Source: JBFXDI01 sp050181295 (GTDB lineage Bacteria; Pseudomonadota; Alphaproteobacteria; Rhizobiales; Aestuariivirgaceae). From it: 34,158 nt of DNA. Where the stretch lies: assembly GCA_050181295.1 (NCBI GenBank), contig JBFXDI010000028.1:1-34158 (forward strand), given 5' to 3'. The first letter of the stretch is position 1, and each line of letters opens with the position of its first letter. The notes beneath the pieces are model-generated. The model searched no databases. It had not been told where the DNA came from and saw nothing but the letters and a program-made list of their open reading frames with translations. This document shows, in pieces, positions 8,556-14,954 of this stretch. Both the position numbers and the translations under genes were made by a program.

Positions 8556-9223
8556 CGGTTCAGGGCCTTCGGGAGATCAATGATAGGGGCATCATAGAGG
8601 GCTAAAGCTGACAGCGTCTTGTCAGCAGAGCCATCCCCCGGCATGGCGATTTTGGGGCGATAGTCTCCGGCGCCCCAGTGCCTGAAGCCGGCCCTCGCGC
8701 GCTCGGCCGGCCGGCAGAGGCCGTAGTGGCGCGCGAGCGCCTTGAGCGCCATGCCGAGGATGAGCTTGCCCGAGCGCTGCGGCCAGCCGAGCCGCCGCTC
8801 GGCCGCCTCCAGTCCGCGTTCGAGGCAGCACACTTCGAGCAGGATGCCCGAGAGTTCCGGCCCGGCGGCGTCGAGCGCCCGGAAGAGCCGCTGCTTGGCG
8901 GCCATCGCCCGCTCGCCCGTCGCGAGGCTTTCCGGCCTGGGGCCCGAGCGGCCGCGCGCCCCGGAGGTCACCGCCATGTCCCACGACATGGCGAGGCGCG
9001 GCTCGAGCTGCGACAGCGTGTAGTCGGCCCGCAGCCGTTCGCCCGCCTCGAATTCTTCCTGCGAGATGAGGCGCTGGCCCGATTTGTCCTTGCGGCTGCG
9101 GAGCCAGGCGAGCGGGCTCTCGCGATCGTTGCTGGCGAGGCGGAGCCTGCGGCCGGCCGCGCGCCCGTGCTCGGGGCTTGGCGATGGGATGGGATTTCCT
9201 GCTGCGCCGCGCCGTTTGGCCAT
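8552..9223 (-). CDS. DUF6456 domain protein
   Basis: About 223 residues, no signal peptide or membrane segment. The C-terminal half fits the alphaproteobacterial DUF6456 family: SPLAWLRSRKDKSGQRLIS, EEFEAGERLRADYTLSQLEPR, and later LEVCCLERGLEAAERRLGWP and KLILGMALKALARHYGL. This resembles phage-type or replication-linked DNA-binding helical proteins, but its function is not established. The start at 9223 is chosen because GAGGAG lies nine bases upstream; an upstream in-frame ATG at 9262 has no such site. The N-terminal 30 residues are basic and probably flexible. It forms an operon with the downstream exporter through a four-base overlap, although no common role is evident. Confidence 0.85.
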   Translation of the reverse strand: MAKRRGAAGNPIPSPSPEHGRAAGRRLRLASNDRESPLAWLRSRKDKSGQRLISQEEFEAGERLRADYTLSQLEPRLAMSWDMAVTSGARGRSGPRPESLATGERAMAAKQRLFRALDAAGPELSGILLEVCCLERGLEAAERRLGWPQRSGKLILGMALKALARHYGLCRPAERARAGFRHWGAGDYRPKIAMPGDGSADKTLSALALYDAPIIDLPKALNR

Positions 9224-9252
9224 CAATCTGCACTCCTCGCTGTTCATATTTT

Positions 9253-9282
9253 GTTCTTGCATGTTATAGGAATTTTGTCAAG
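9253..9282 (-). promoter_or_regulatory. Possible promoter for the DUF6456 gene
   Basis: Read on the minus strand, CTTGACA (-35 region, 9276-9282) is a good match to the alphaproteobacterial consensus CTTGAC. At a 17-base spacing lies AAGAAC (9253-9258), which is a poor -10. The region is AT-rich compared with its surroundings and lies 30-60 bases upstream of the start chosen for the DUF6456 gene. Confidence 0.3.
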
Positions 9283-9349
9283 ATCGATTCTGCCGGCACA
9301 GGCGATTGGAGAGGCGGATTTTGGAGAAACGGTAGCTTTCGTGGGACCG

Positions 9350-9808
9350 ATGAATTGGAAGGTTTTAGGAATTTGCACCAAGAGTCGGGAAAGGCGGTCA
9401 CCCCGGAGCAGCGTGACCCACGGCGCCGGCCGCTACGATCCGGTGCGGCACCTGCCGCGGCTTCTGGCGGAGGAGACGTGGAAATCGCTCTGGCGATGCG
9501 AGGGTCCCTCGGTCACGGCGCGGCTCGAGACGGCGCTGCGGGCGGAGCGGCGGAAGGCGCGGGCCGGGCACTGGAGCTACGACCTCAACCGCCATATCGG
9601 GCTGCTGCAGGCCCTGAAGGCCGAGCGCCTGCGTGTCCGTTCAGCCGGTGGCGTAGCGGTAGGCGCCGGCGGCCGCCCCGAGCCCGTCGTCGAGATCGGA
9701 GACGGGAATGCAGACGTCGTGGCAGAGGATGAGGCCGGGGCAATTGCCGGCGAGCGACAGCGGCAGCCGCAGCCAGAAATGCACGAGATGATTCTTGACC
9801 GTCCTTAG
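9350..9808 (+). CDS. Small unknown protein overlapping a convergent gene
   Basis: I do not recognise a named family. The first 97 codons look like a real, polar, Arg-rich protein: VTHGAGRYDPVRHLPRL, LLAEETWKSLWRCEG, TARLETALRAERRKARAG, HWSYDLNRHIGLLQALKAE. From memory, short proteins with the GHWSYDLNRHI motif occur in other Hyphomicrobiales. The frame has no stop at the expected end near 9640 and runs on to 9808, which places 168 bases inside the 3' end of the opposite-strand PAS_5 gene. That extra part (about 55 residues) has no family character and is probably a read-on. The start ATG at 9350 has only a weak ribosome binding site. The gene is divergent from the DUF6456 gene. Confidence 0.5.
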   Translation: MNWKVLGICTKSRERRSPRSSVTHGAGRYDPVRHLPRLLAEETWKSLWRCEGPSVTARLETALRAERRKARAGHWSYDLNRHIGLLQALKAERLRVRSAGGVAVGAGGRPEPVVEIGDGNADVVAEDEAGAIAGERQRQPQPEMHEMILDRP

Positions 9809-10165
9809 GCCGCGGATGACGCCCTGCGCGGGCCGTCCGCTGTCGGCCACCTTGTCGTGCGCCGCCCGCCAGTAGTCGGCGTTGCCGCCCCAGTCGATGT
9901 CGTCGAGGAAGAGCCCGGTCACCTCGCGGTCGTAGATCTCGCGCAGTCCCGTTCCGGCCAGCCGGTAGCGGAAGCGGCGGGCGCCGGCCTCGATCAGGAT
10001 CAGGCTGACCTGCGGCAGGAGACGCGGAAAATCCACCGGGCTGATGGCGGAACGCCCCGGCATCGGCGCCTCGCCGCACCGATTGACCCAGTAGTCGTAG
10101 AGCTGGCGCTGTTCCGGTATGACGAGCTGCGCCCTGAAGGCAGCCCGCGACGCATCAAGCGCCAT
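9641..10165 (-). CDS. PAS_5 domain protein
   Basis: About 174 residues, soluble, consisting of one PAS_5-type domain. The family pattern is plain: QLYDYWVNRCGEAPMPGRS at the start, then PVDFPRLLPQVSLILIE, RRFRYRLAGTGLREIYDREVTG, LDDIDWGGNADYWRAAHDKV and the final RLPLSLAGNCPGLILCHDV. These single-domain proteins are frequent in Alphaproteobacteria and are thought to bind a ligand or partner, but no output domain is present and the role is unknown. The ATG at 10165 is chosen because GAGGA lies seven bases upstream; a longer frame to 10234 would add a Cys- and Arg-rich leader unlike the family. Its 3' end overlaps the convergent small gene at 9350-9808. Confidence 0.86.
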   Translation of the reverse strand: MALDASRAAFRAQLVIPEQRQLYDYWVNRCGEAPMPGRSAISPVDFPRLLPQVSLILIEAGARRFRYRLAGTGLREIYDREVTGLFLDDIDWGGNADYWRAAHDKVADSGRPAQGVIRGLRTVKNHLVHFWLRLPLSLAGNCPGLILCHDVCIPVSDLDDGLGAAAGAYRYATG

Positions 10166-10330
10166 CTGCACGTCCTCGCGAATCGCCTGCTTATCCCCTC
10201 CGATTCTTATGAATCGGCAGGCCAGGAGGCGCAAGTCGGCAAGACCTTCCGGAGCTTCGGGAAGACGAAAAAGCCGCGGCGTGGCATTTCTGCCGTCGCC
10301 GCGGCCCCGAAGGCGAGTTGAGCGGAAGTT

Positions 10331-10741
10331 TCAGCCGCGCCGGCGGCGCTGGCCGAGGCCCATCTTCTTGGCGAGAGAGGAGCGCGCCTGGGCATAGTTC
10401 GGCGCCACCATCGGATAGTCGGCCGGCAGCCCCCATTTCTCCCGGTACTGTTCGGGCGACAGGTCGTAATGGGTGCGCAGATGCCGCTTCAGCGACTTGA
10501 ACTTCTTTCCGTCCTCGAGACAGACGATGTGATCGGGCGTCACCGACTTGCGGATCGGAACAGCCGGCTTCTCCTCGACCACTTCCTTGGGCTTGCTGCC
10601 GTCGACCGCCCCGGCGAGCGCGCGGTAGACCTCGTTGATGAGGTTCGGAAGGTCGGCTGCGGGCACTGCGTTGTTGCCGACATAGGCTGCGACGATATCG
10701 GCCGTAAGATCGACCACTCCGGTCTTGTCTTCGTTGTTCAT
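10331..10741 (-). CDS. mucR: MucR/Ros family zinc-finger transcriptional regulator
   Basis: A 136-residue DNA-binding protein of the Ros/MucR family, which controls exopolysaccharide, motility and virulence genes in Rhizobium, Agrobacterium and Brucella and represses its own gene. The N-terminal half (VDLTADIVAAYVGNNAV, LINEVYRAL) matches the oligomerisation region. The zinc-finger core reads CLEDGKKFKSLKRHLRTHYDL, then SPEQYREKWGL and a basic C-terminus (GQRRRRG). The second Cys of the classic Cys2His2 finger is Asp here; the known Cys-Asp-His-His variant also binds zinc. The start at 10741 has an excellent ribosome binding site (GAGAGGA), and the upstream in-frame extension has no family character. 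A perfect palindrome lies in the leader (10841-10860). Confidence 0.95.
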   Translation of the reverse strand: MNNEDKTGVVDLTADIVAAYVGNNAVPAADLPNLINEVYRALAGAVDGSKPKEVVEEKPAVPIRKSVTPDHIVCLEDGKKFKSLKRHLRTHYDLSPEQYREKWGLPADYPMVAPNYAQARSSLAKKMGLGQRRRRG

Positions 10742-11184
10742 GGCTATCCTCTCGATCATCGGGTTGCGCAGCCCTGGGAAGCAGGGGCCGGAGGCCAAAT
10801 CTGTCTGTCCGGAGCCAGCGCAAGTCTTCGCTTCTGTCCAAATTCTGCACCCGCAGAATTTCATCGGGGACGATGGCGCCGAAAACGTGCCTTTCTCCAG
10901 GACACGCCGTACATACACGCTAGTCGTCCGGCCGATCAAGTCCAGCGGAGACTATGACAAAAGTTTTACTCGTGTCGCCCAAGCAGAAGTTCCGGACGGA
11001 AGTCTGCCCGACGCTCCTGACCCCGTCTCCTTAAAGGAAATCGCCATTCGAAGATTTGCTCTGCCGCGCCCCGTGTTGCCATGGCCGGCTGGCATGCCCT
11101 TACGGCATCTTGGCCATGCTTGGGAACGCCAGCATGGGTTCTTGGGTGTATTGGGACTAAATGTAAGGTTGGTGAAGGCGGCGG
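10742..11184. other. Long gene-free leader region upstream of mucR
   Basis: A 443-base stretch between mucR and the stop of the DUF2336 gene, both on the minus strand. No protein-like frame was found. It holds the palindrome at 10841-10860 and an inverted repeat, CCATGC (11114-11119) with GCATGG (11132-11137), that may lie in the 3' end of the DUF2336 transcript. Because MucR-type regulators bind AT-rich sites in their own promoters, operator sites are expected here, but I could not define them. Confidence 0.6.
10841..10860. promoter_or_regulatory. Perfect palindrome in the mucR leader
   Basis: AATTCTGC, loop ACCC, GCAGAATT: eight perfectly paired bases on each side of a four-base loop, about 100 bases upstream of the mucR start. 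It could be a dimer binding site or an RNA hairpin in the leader. No other copy was seen in the window. Confidence 0.5.
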
Positions 11185-13830
11185 TCAGGCGGCCTGTCGC
11201 GCGTAGGGACCTGAGCGCCGGGCGGCCCAATCCCAGTAGGTGAGGAGCACGCGCGCCTTGTTGAAGGAGAGTGTGTCGAAGAGCGCCTTGAGGTCGGTGG
11301 TGTCGCGCTCGGCGCTGATCGCCACGTCGGGCGAGCTCCGCCACGCATCGATCGTCTCGGAGAAGCGCTTGCGGGACAGTCCGAGCGCCTTCAGCACCAC
11401 GGTCTGGGGTTCGCCCTCGGAATCGCCGATGACGCGCAGCGCGCAAGGCTCGCAGATGTCGGCGAGCGAGGCCATGAGGCGCGCGGCTTCGTCCCTCCGG
11501 CCCGTTCCGATCAGCGCCACCAGCTCGTCGAGTTCGGCCTGTCCGGCCCTGCGCGCCTCGGACGGCCGCGTTCCCTCCTCTACGCTCCTGGCAAGCTTCA
11601 GGATGCGCTCCAGCGTGGCGGAATCGGTGAGGAAGCGCGACAGCACATAGCGTCTGAGCTCCATGGGGAGGAACCAGAAGAGCTCGAAGGCGACGGGGGT
11701 CGGCGTGTCGGCGCGGGTAGCGAGCGGCGCCTGCAGGCTCGGGTGGCTCTTCGCCCGCTCCGCAAGCTCGCGGAAGGCGTCGTGCGACAGGAGCGCATTC
11801 TGGTTGCGGATAAGGGTGAGGCTGAGCGCGGTGTCGTCGCGGCGTATGAGCGCGTCGGCGAGCGCAGACGAGATGTGGCGCCGCCGCGCGATCGTCTTGA
11901 GGCGGGCCGGCGCCGCGGCCGATGCGATCTCGATCAGGTCGCGGTCGGTGATGGCGTTGCAGTTCTCGAGCAGCGGCCCGGCCACGTCCGCGTTGGGGTG
12001 CACGATCAGCCGCTTGACGAGGAGCTGCGGCGGCACGTCCATGATGCTCAGCCGCTCGGCGAGCCCGATCAGCGCCGCCTCCGGCATGCGGTCCACGAGC
12101 CTCAGAAGCGTGTCGGCGGCGAGCGCCCGTTCCTGCGGCTGCGAGGCGCCGCTCGGCATCGACATGATGTCGAGCAGCATCCGGGCCGTCTCGGCGCTCT
12201 TCGGATCGGGCCGCATGACGACGGGCGGGATTTCGGGAGCTTCGCTGGCCTCCGCCGCCGGATTCTCGGCGGTTTCCGGCATCGTGGATGCCTCGACCTG
12301 AAGCGGGGCGTCCACCTCGGCGGGTGAAGCGGCAGGCTCTTCCGCAACCTCGAAAGATTCCTCCGTCGGCTGAGGAGTGTCGATCGGAGCGTCTTCCTCG
12401 GGCGCCACCGCTTCCTCGGCGGTCTCCTGGGCCGCTGACGCCTCGATCGGAAGCGGGTCGTCTACCTCGGCGAGCAGAGTGGTGGGCTCCTCCACAGCCT
12501 CGGAAAAATCTTCCGCAAGCTGATGAGGCTCTAGCGGAGCGGCTTCCTCGAGGGGCGCGGGCTCCTGGGCGATCTCTGGATCGGATTCCGGCACGGGGTC
12601 CGGCTCCTCGATATCCTCGACCTCCTCGGCGCCGTTCTCGTGGCTCTGGGCGAATTCGCTCGCTCCGGCTTCCGCCTCGGCTGCTTCGGCCGGTGCTCCC
12701 GGTTCCGCGTCCATCCCGGCTTGCTCGAGGTCCGGTGGAGTCGCATCTGCGGCGTCCTCGAAATCCTCCAGACGCGGCAGGTCGAAGGCGAGCGGCATTT
12801 CCCTTGCCGGTTCTTCCACGTCCGTTGACGACACGTCGTCCGCTGGGAACGCCTCGTCGGCTGGCGACACGTCTTCAATGGCTTCAGGCGCCGCCTTCGC
12901 GTAGGCCTCGGCCTCGGTAGGCTCGTATACCTCCGCGAGCGGAGCCGCGAACGCATCTTCCTCTTGAACGCCAGGCGCCACCTCCGCGTCGCCTTCGGCG
13001 AGGATATCCGTCTCGCGCTTGCTTGCCTCCGGTCCGGCTTCCTTTCCGAGCGGCTTGAGGATCGCGGCTTCGATCCCGTCCTCGCCGTCTTCCGCTTCCT
13101 CGTGGATCGTGGCGGGCGTCTCGCTTTGGGGCGCCTTCCTCTCCGGAGCGTCATCGCCCGAGAGAAATGCGTTCATCAGCTGCGCGAAATCCGTGTCCAG
13201 GAGCGATAACGGACCTTCCTTGGGCGCAAGCGCGTCCTCGGAAGGCGCGTCGGAAAAGGTCTGCAGGAACAGGTCGGTTTCGTCGGCAGGCTCGGATGGC
13301 TGCTCGCTGATCTCCGGCTCGTAAGCTTCCTCGGCGATCTGCAGGGCTTCCTCGGCGGGCCAGACCTGCTCATCTGTGATGGGGTCCGGCGGGAAGGGCA
13401 GGGAGGGCTCTTCCTCTTCGGCGGAAGATGCATCGGCGTCAGGGACTGCGGCTTCGGGGACCTCAGGCTCCTGCAACATTTCCAGTGGAGGCTGAACGGC
13501 TTCTTCCGCAGCAGGCTCCTGCGAAATCTCCAGAGCGGATTCGGGCAGCGCCGTCTCTTCCGCGGGGGCAGCCGGCTCTTGGAGGAATGCTGTCGGCGGC
13601 TCCAGGGGCTCAGGCGGTGGCGGAACGGCGGCCGGCGCCGCGGGACGCGGCGCGGGCCGGGCCTTGAGCTTCGCCGTCAGGTCGCGGAAGGAGGCAGCCG
13701 TGCCCCGTCGCCCTGCCGGAGAGGCGGCATCGGTGTCTCCGGACGCCGCGTGACGGCCCGGTTCTTCCCGATGGCCCCCCTGCTCGGCGGCGACAGCCTC
13801 AGCCGGGTCGGGCGCGGCGGAGTCGATCAT
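11185..13830 (-). CDS. DUF2336 protein with long acidic N-terminal region
   Basis: About 881 residues, soluble. The C-terminal third (about 540-800) is the DUF2336 domain, a helical-repeat (HEAT-like) module seen almost only in Alphaproteobacteria. It is recognisable from ALAADTLLRLVDRMPEAALI, DVPPQLLVKRLIVHPNADVA, NAITDRDLIEIASAAAPARL and FELFWFLPMELRRYVLSRFL. The first 540 residues are Glu-, Ala- and Pro-rich, almost without aromatic or basic residues, and surely disordered. They contain imperfect tandem units: EAVEEPTTLLAEVDDPLPIE is followed about 40 residues later by EVAEEPAASPAEVDAPLQVE. Most DUF2336 proteins I recall are 350-500 residues, so this one is long. ATG 13830 follows AAGGGA; an in-frame TTG at 13854 is less likely. 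Function unknown. Confidence 0.85.
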   Translation of the reverse strand: MIDSAAPDPAEAVAAEQGGHREEPGRHAASGDTDAASPAGRRGTAASFRDLTAKLKARPAPRPAAPAAVPPPPEPLEPPTAFLQEPAAPAEETALPESALEISQEPAAEEAVQPPLEMLQEPEVPEAAVPDADASSAEEEEPSLPFPPDPITDEQVWPAEEALQIAEEAYEPEISEQPSEPADETDLFLQTFSDAPSEDALAPKEGPLSLLDTDFAQLMNAFLSGDDAPERKAPQSETPATIHEEAEDGEDGIEAAILKPLGKEAGPEASKRETDILAEGDAEVAPGVQEEDAFAAPLAEVYEPTEAEAYAKAAPEAIEDVSPADEAFPADDVSSTDVEEPAREMPLAFDLPRLEDFEDAADATPPDLEQAGMDAEPGAPAEAAEAEAGASEFAQSHENGAEEVEDIEEPDPVPESDPEIAQEPAPLEEAAPLEPHQLAEDFSEAVEEPTTLLAEVDDPLPIEASAAQETAEEAVAPEEDAPIDTPQPTEESFEVAEEPAASPAEVDAPLQVEASTMPETAENPAAEASEAPEIPPVVMRPDPKSAETARMLLDIMSMPSGASQPQERALAADTLLRLVDRMPEAALIGLAERLSIMDVPPQLLVKRLIVHPNADVAGPLLENCNAITDRDLIEIASAAAPARLKTIARRRHISSALADALIRRDDTALSLTLIRNQNALLSHDAFRELAERAKSHPSLQAPLATRADTPTPVAFELFWFLPMELRRYVLSRFLTDSATLERILKLARSVEEGTRPSEARRAGQAELDELVALIGTGRRDEAARLMASLADICEPCALRVIGDSEGEPQTVVLKALGLSRKRFSETIDAWRSSPDVAISAERDTTDLKALFDTLSFNKARVLLTYWDWAARRSGPYARQAA

Positions 13831-13935
13831 GCTGTCCCTTCGAACGTCTGCCAACCTCGCAACAAGACCTGAGAGACGTGTAAAAGTCTTTAATGCTGGC
13901 CGGTTTGCGCCCGTTCCTGGGGAGCGGAATCAAGG

Positions 13936-13950
13936 TTAACGGCCGATAAA
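13936..13950. promoter_or_regulatory. Near-match to a CtrA binding site
   Basis: TTAA, seven bases, TAAA: one base away from the CtrA consensus TTAA-N7-TTAA. It lies in the 246-base divergent region between the DUF2336 gene and the MaoC-like gene, about 105 bases from the former's start. A single near-match of this size can arise by chance. Confidence 0.25.
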
Positions 13951-14076
13951 CCGCATCATTGCCGGGCCGATCCCGGACAATCGTCAACGCATTGCCGCCG
14001 GCGGGCCCATGCCCTAGGTTGCGCCCGCCGGACCATCCGGCCTCAGGGCGCGCGCCAGAAGGGGATCATTCCAAAA

Positions 14077-14529
14077 ATGAAGGTTTACGCGACGCTCGCC
14101 GATTTCGCGGCCGAGCAGGGCAGGGAACTGGGCGTGAGTTCCTGGGCCGACGTGCCGCAGGGCCGGATCGACGGGTTCGCGGACGCGACCGGCGACCACC
14201 AGTGGATTCATGTCGATCCGAAACGGACCCAGGCGGAGCTCGGCATGAAGCCGATCGCCCACGGCTACCTGTCGCTTTCCATGATCCCCGCCTTCATGTT
14301 CGAGGTCTTCCGCATCGAGGGCGCCAAGCGGGTCATCAACTACGGCACCAACAAGGTGCGCTTCACGAGCATGGTGCCCGTGGATTCGCGCCTGCGCGGT
14401 CGCATCAAGTTGAAGGGTGCCGACTTGAGCAATGGCTGTTTGCGCACGATATTGGAGGCAACCGTCGAGATCGACGGCCAGGAGAAGCCGGCCGTCGTCG
14501 CGGAAGTCATAATGCTCTTCTACGAGTGA
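14077..14529 (+). CDS. MaoC-like (R)-specific enoyl hydratase, NodN type
   Basis: A 150-residue single hot-dog-fold protein of the MaoC dehydratase family, closest to the NodN-type group. The hydratase signature is clear: RIDGFADATGDHQWIHVD (about 30-47), with the catalytic Asp and His in DATGDHQWIH. It is followed by IAHGYLSLSMIPAF and INYGTNKVRFTSMVPVDSRL. Such enzymes hydrate trans-2-enoyl-CoA to (R)-3-hydroxyacyl-CoA; the chain length and pathway here are not known. NodN was named from nodulation gene clusters, but many free-living bacteria carry this form, so nodulation should not be inferred. It is the first gene of a tight operon, with five bases to msrB. Confidence 0.9.
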   Translation: MKVYATLADFAAEQGRELGVSSWADVPQGRIDGFADATGDHQWIHVDPKRTQAELGMKPIAHGYLSLSMIPAFMFEVFRIEGAKRVINYGTNKVRFTSMVPVDSRLRGRIKLKGADLSNGCLRTILEATVEIDGQEKPAVVAEVIMLFYE

Positions 14530-14534
14530 GAACC

Positions 14535-14954
14535 ATGTCCGACAGCAATCAGAAAGTCGTGAAATCCGAGACCGAGTGGCAGCGCGAGCTGACGCCCGAG
14601 CAGTACCGTGTGACGCGCGAGCATGGCACCGAGCGGCCCTTCACCCACCCCTACAACGGCGAGAAGCGGCAGGGCGTCTACCATTGCGTCTGCTGCGGCA
14701 AGCCGCTCTTCTCGTCCGACACCAAGTATGAATCCGGCAGCGGCTGGCCGAGCTTTTTTAGGCCGATCGACAAAGGCGCCGTCGCCGAGCACGAGGACAG
14801 CTCGCTGATGATGCGCCGCGTCGAGGTGCGTTGCGCCGATTGCGACGCCCATCTCGGGCACGTCTTCCCGGACGGGCCGCAGCCTACGGGGCTCCGCTAC
14901 TGCATGAACGGTGCTGCGCTCGATTTCGAGAGCAAGGACAAGACGGGCGGATAA
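14535..14954 (+). CDS. msrB: Peptide-methionine (R)-S-oxide reductase
   Basis: A 139-residue cytoplasmic MsrB that reduces the R form of methionine sulfoxide in proteins, using thioredoxin. The zinc site is complete with two Cys pairs, CVCC (C51, C54) and CADC (C100, C103). The substrate-binding YESGSGWPSFFRPI and the catalytic Cys in RYCMNGAAL (C123) are present. The length is standard for the stand-alone form. It starts five bases after the MaoC-like gene, and its TAA shares one base with the ATG of the next gene (TAATG), which suggests translational coupling and an operon with peptide-turnover and repair functions. Confidence 0.97.
   Translation: MSDSNQKVVKSETEWQRELTPEQYRVTREHGTERPFTHPYNGEKRQGVYHCVCCGKPLFSSDTKYESGSGWPSFFRPIDKGAVAEHEDSSLMMRRVEVRCADCDAHLGHVFPDGPQPTGLRYCMNGAALDFESKDKTGG

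Noticed and set aside
11114..11137. Inverted repeat CCATGC / GCATGG as a terminator of the DUF2336 gene
   Set aside because: Six pairs with a 12-base loop and no T-run; too weak to list as a terminator, so mentioned only in the intergenic entry.
14077..14529. Reading the NodN-like hydratase as evidence of a nodulation cluster
   Set aside because: NodN-type MaoC proteins are widespread in non-symbionts and no other nod gene is present.
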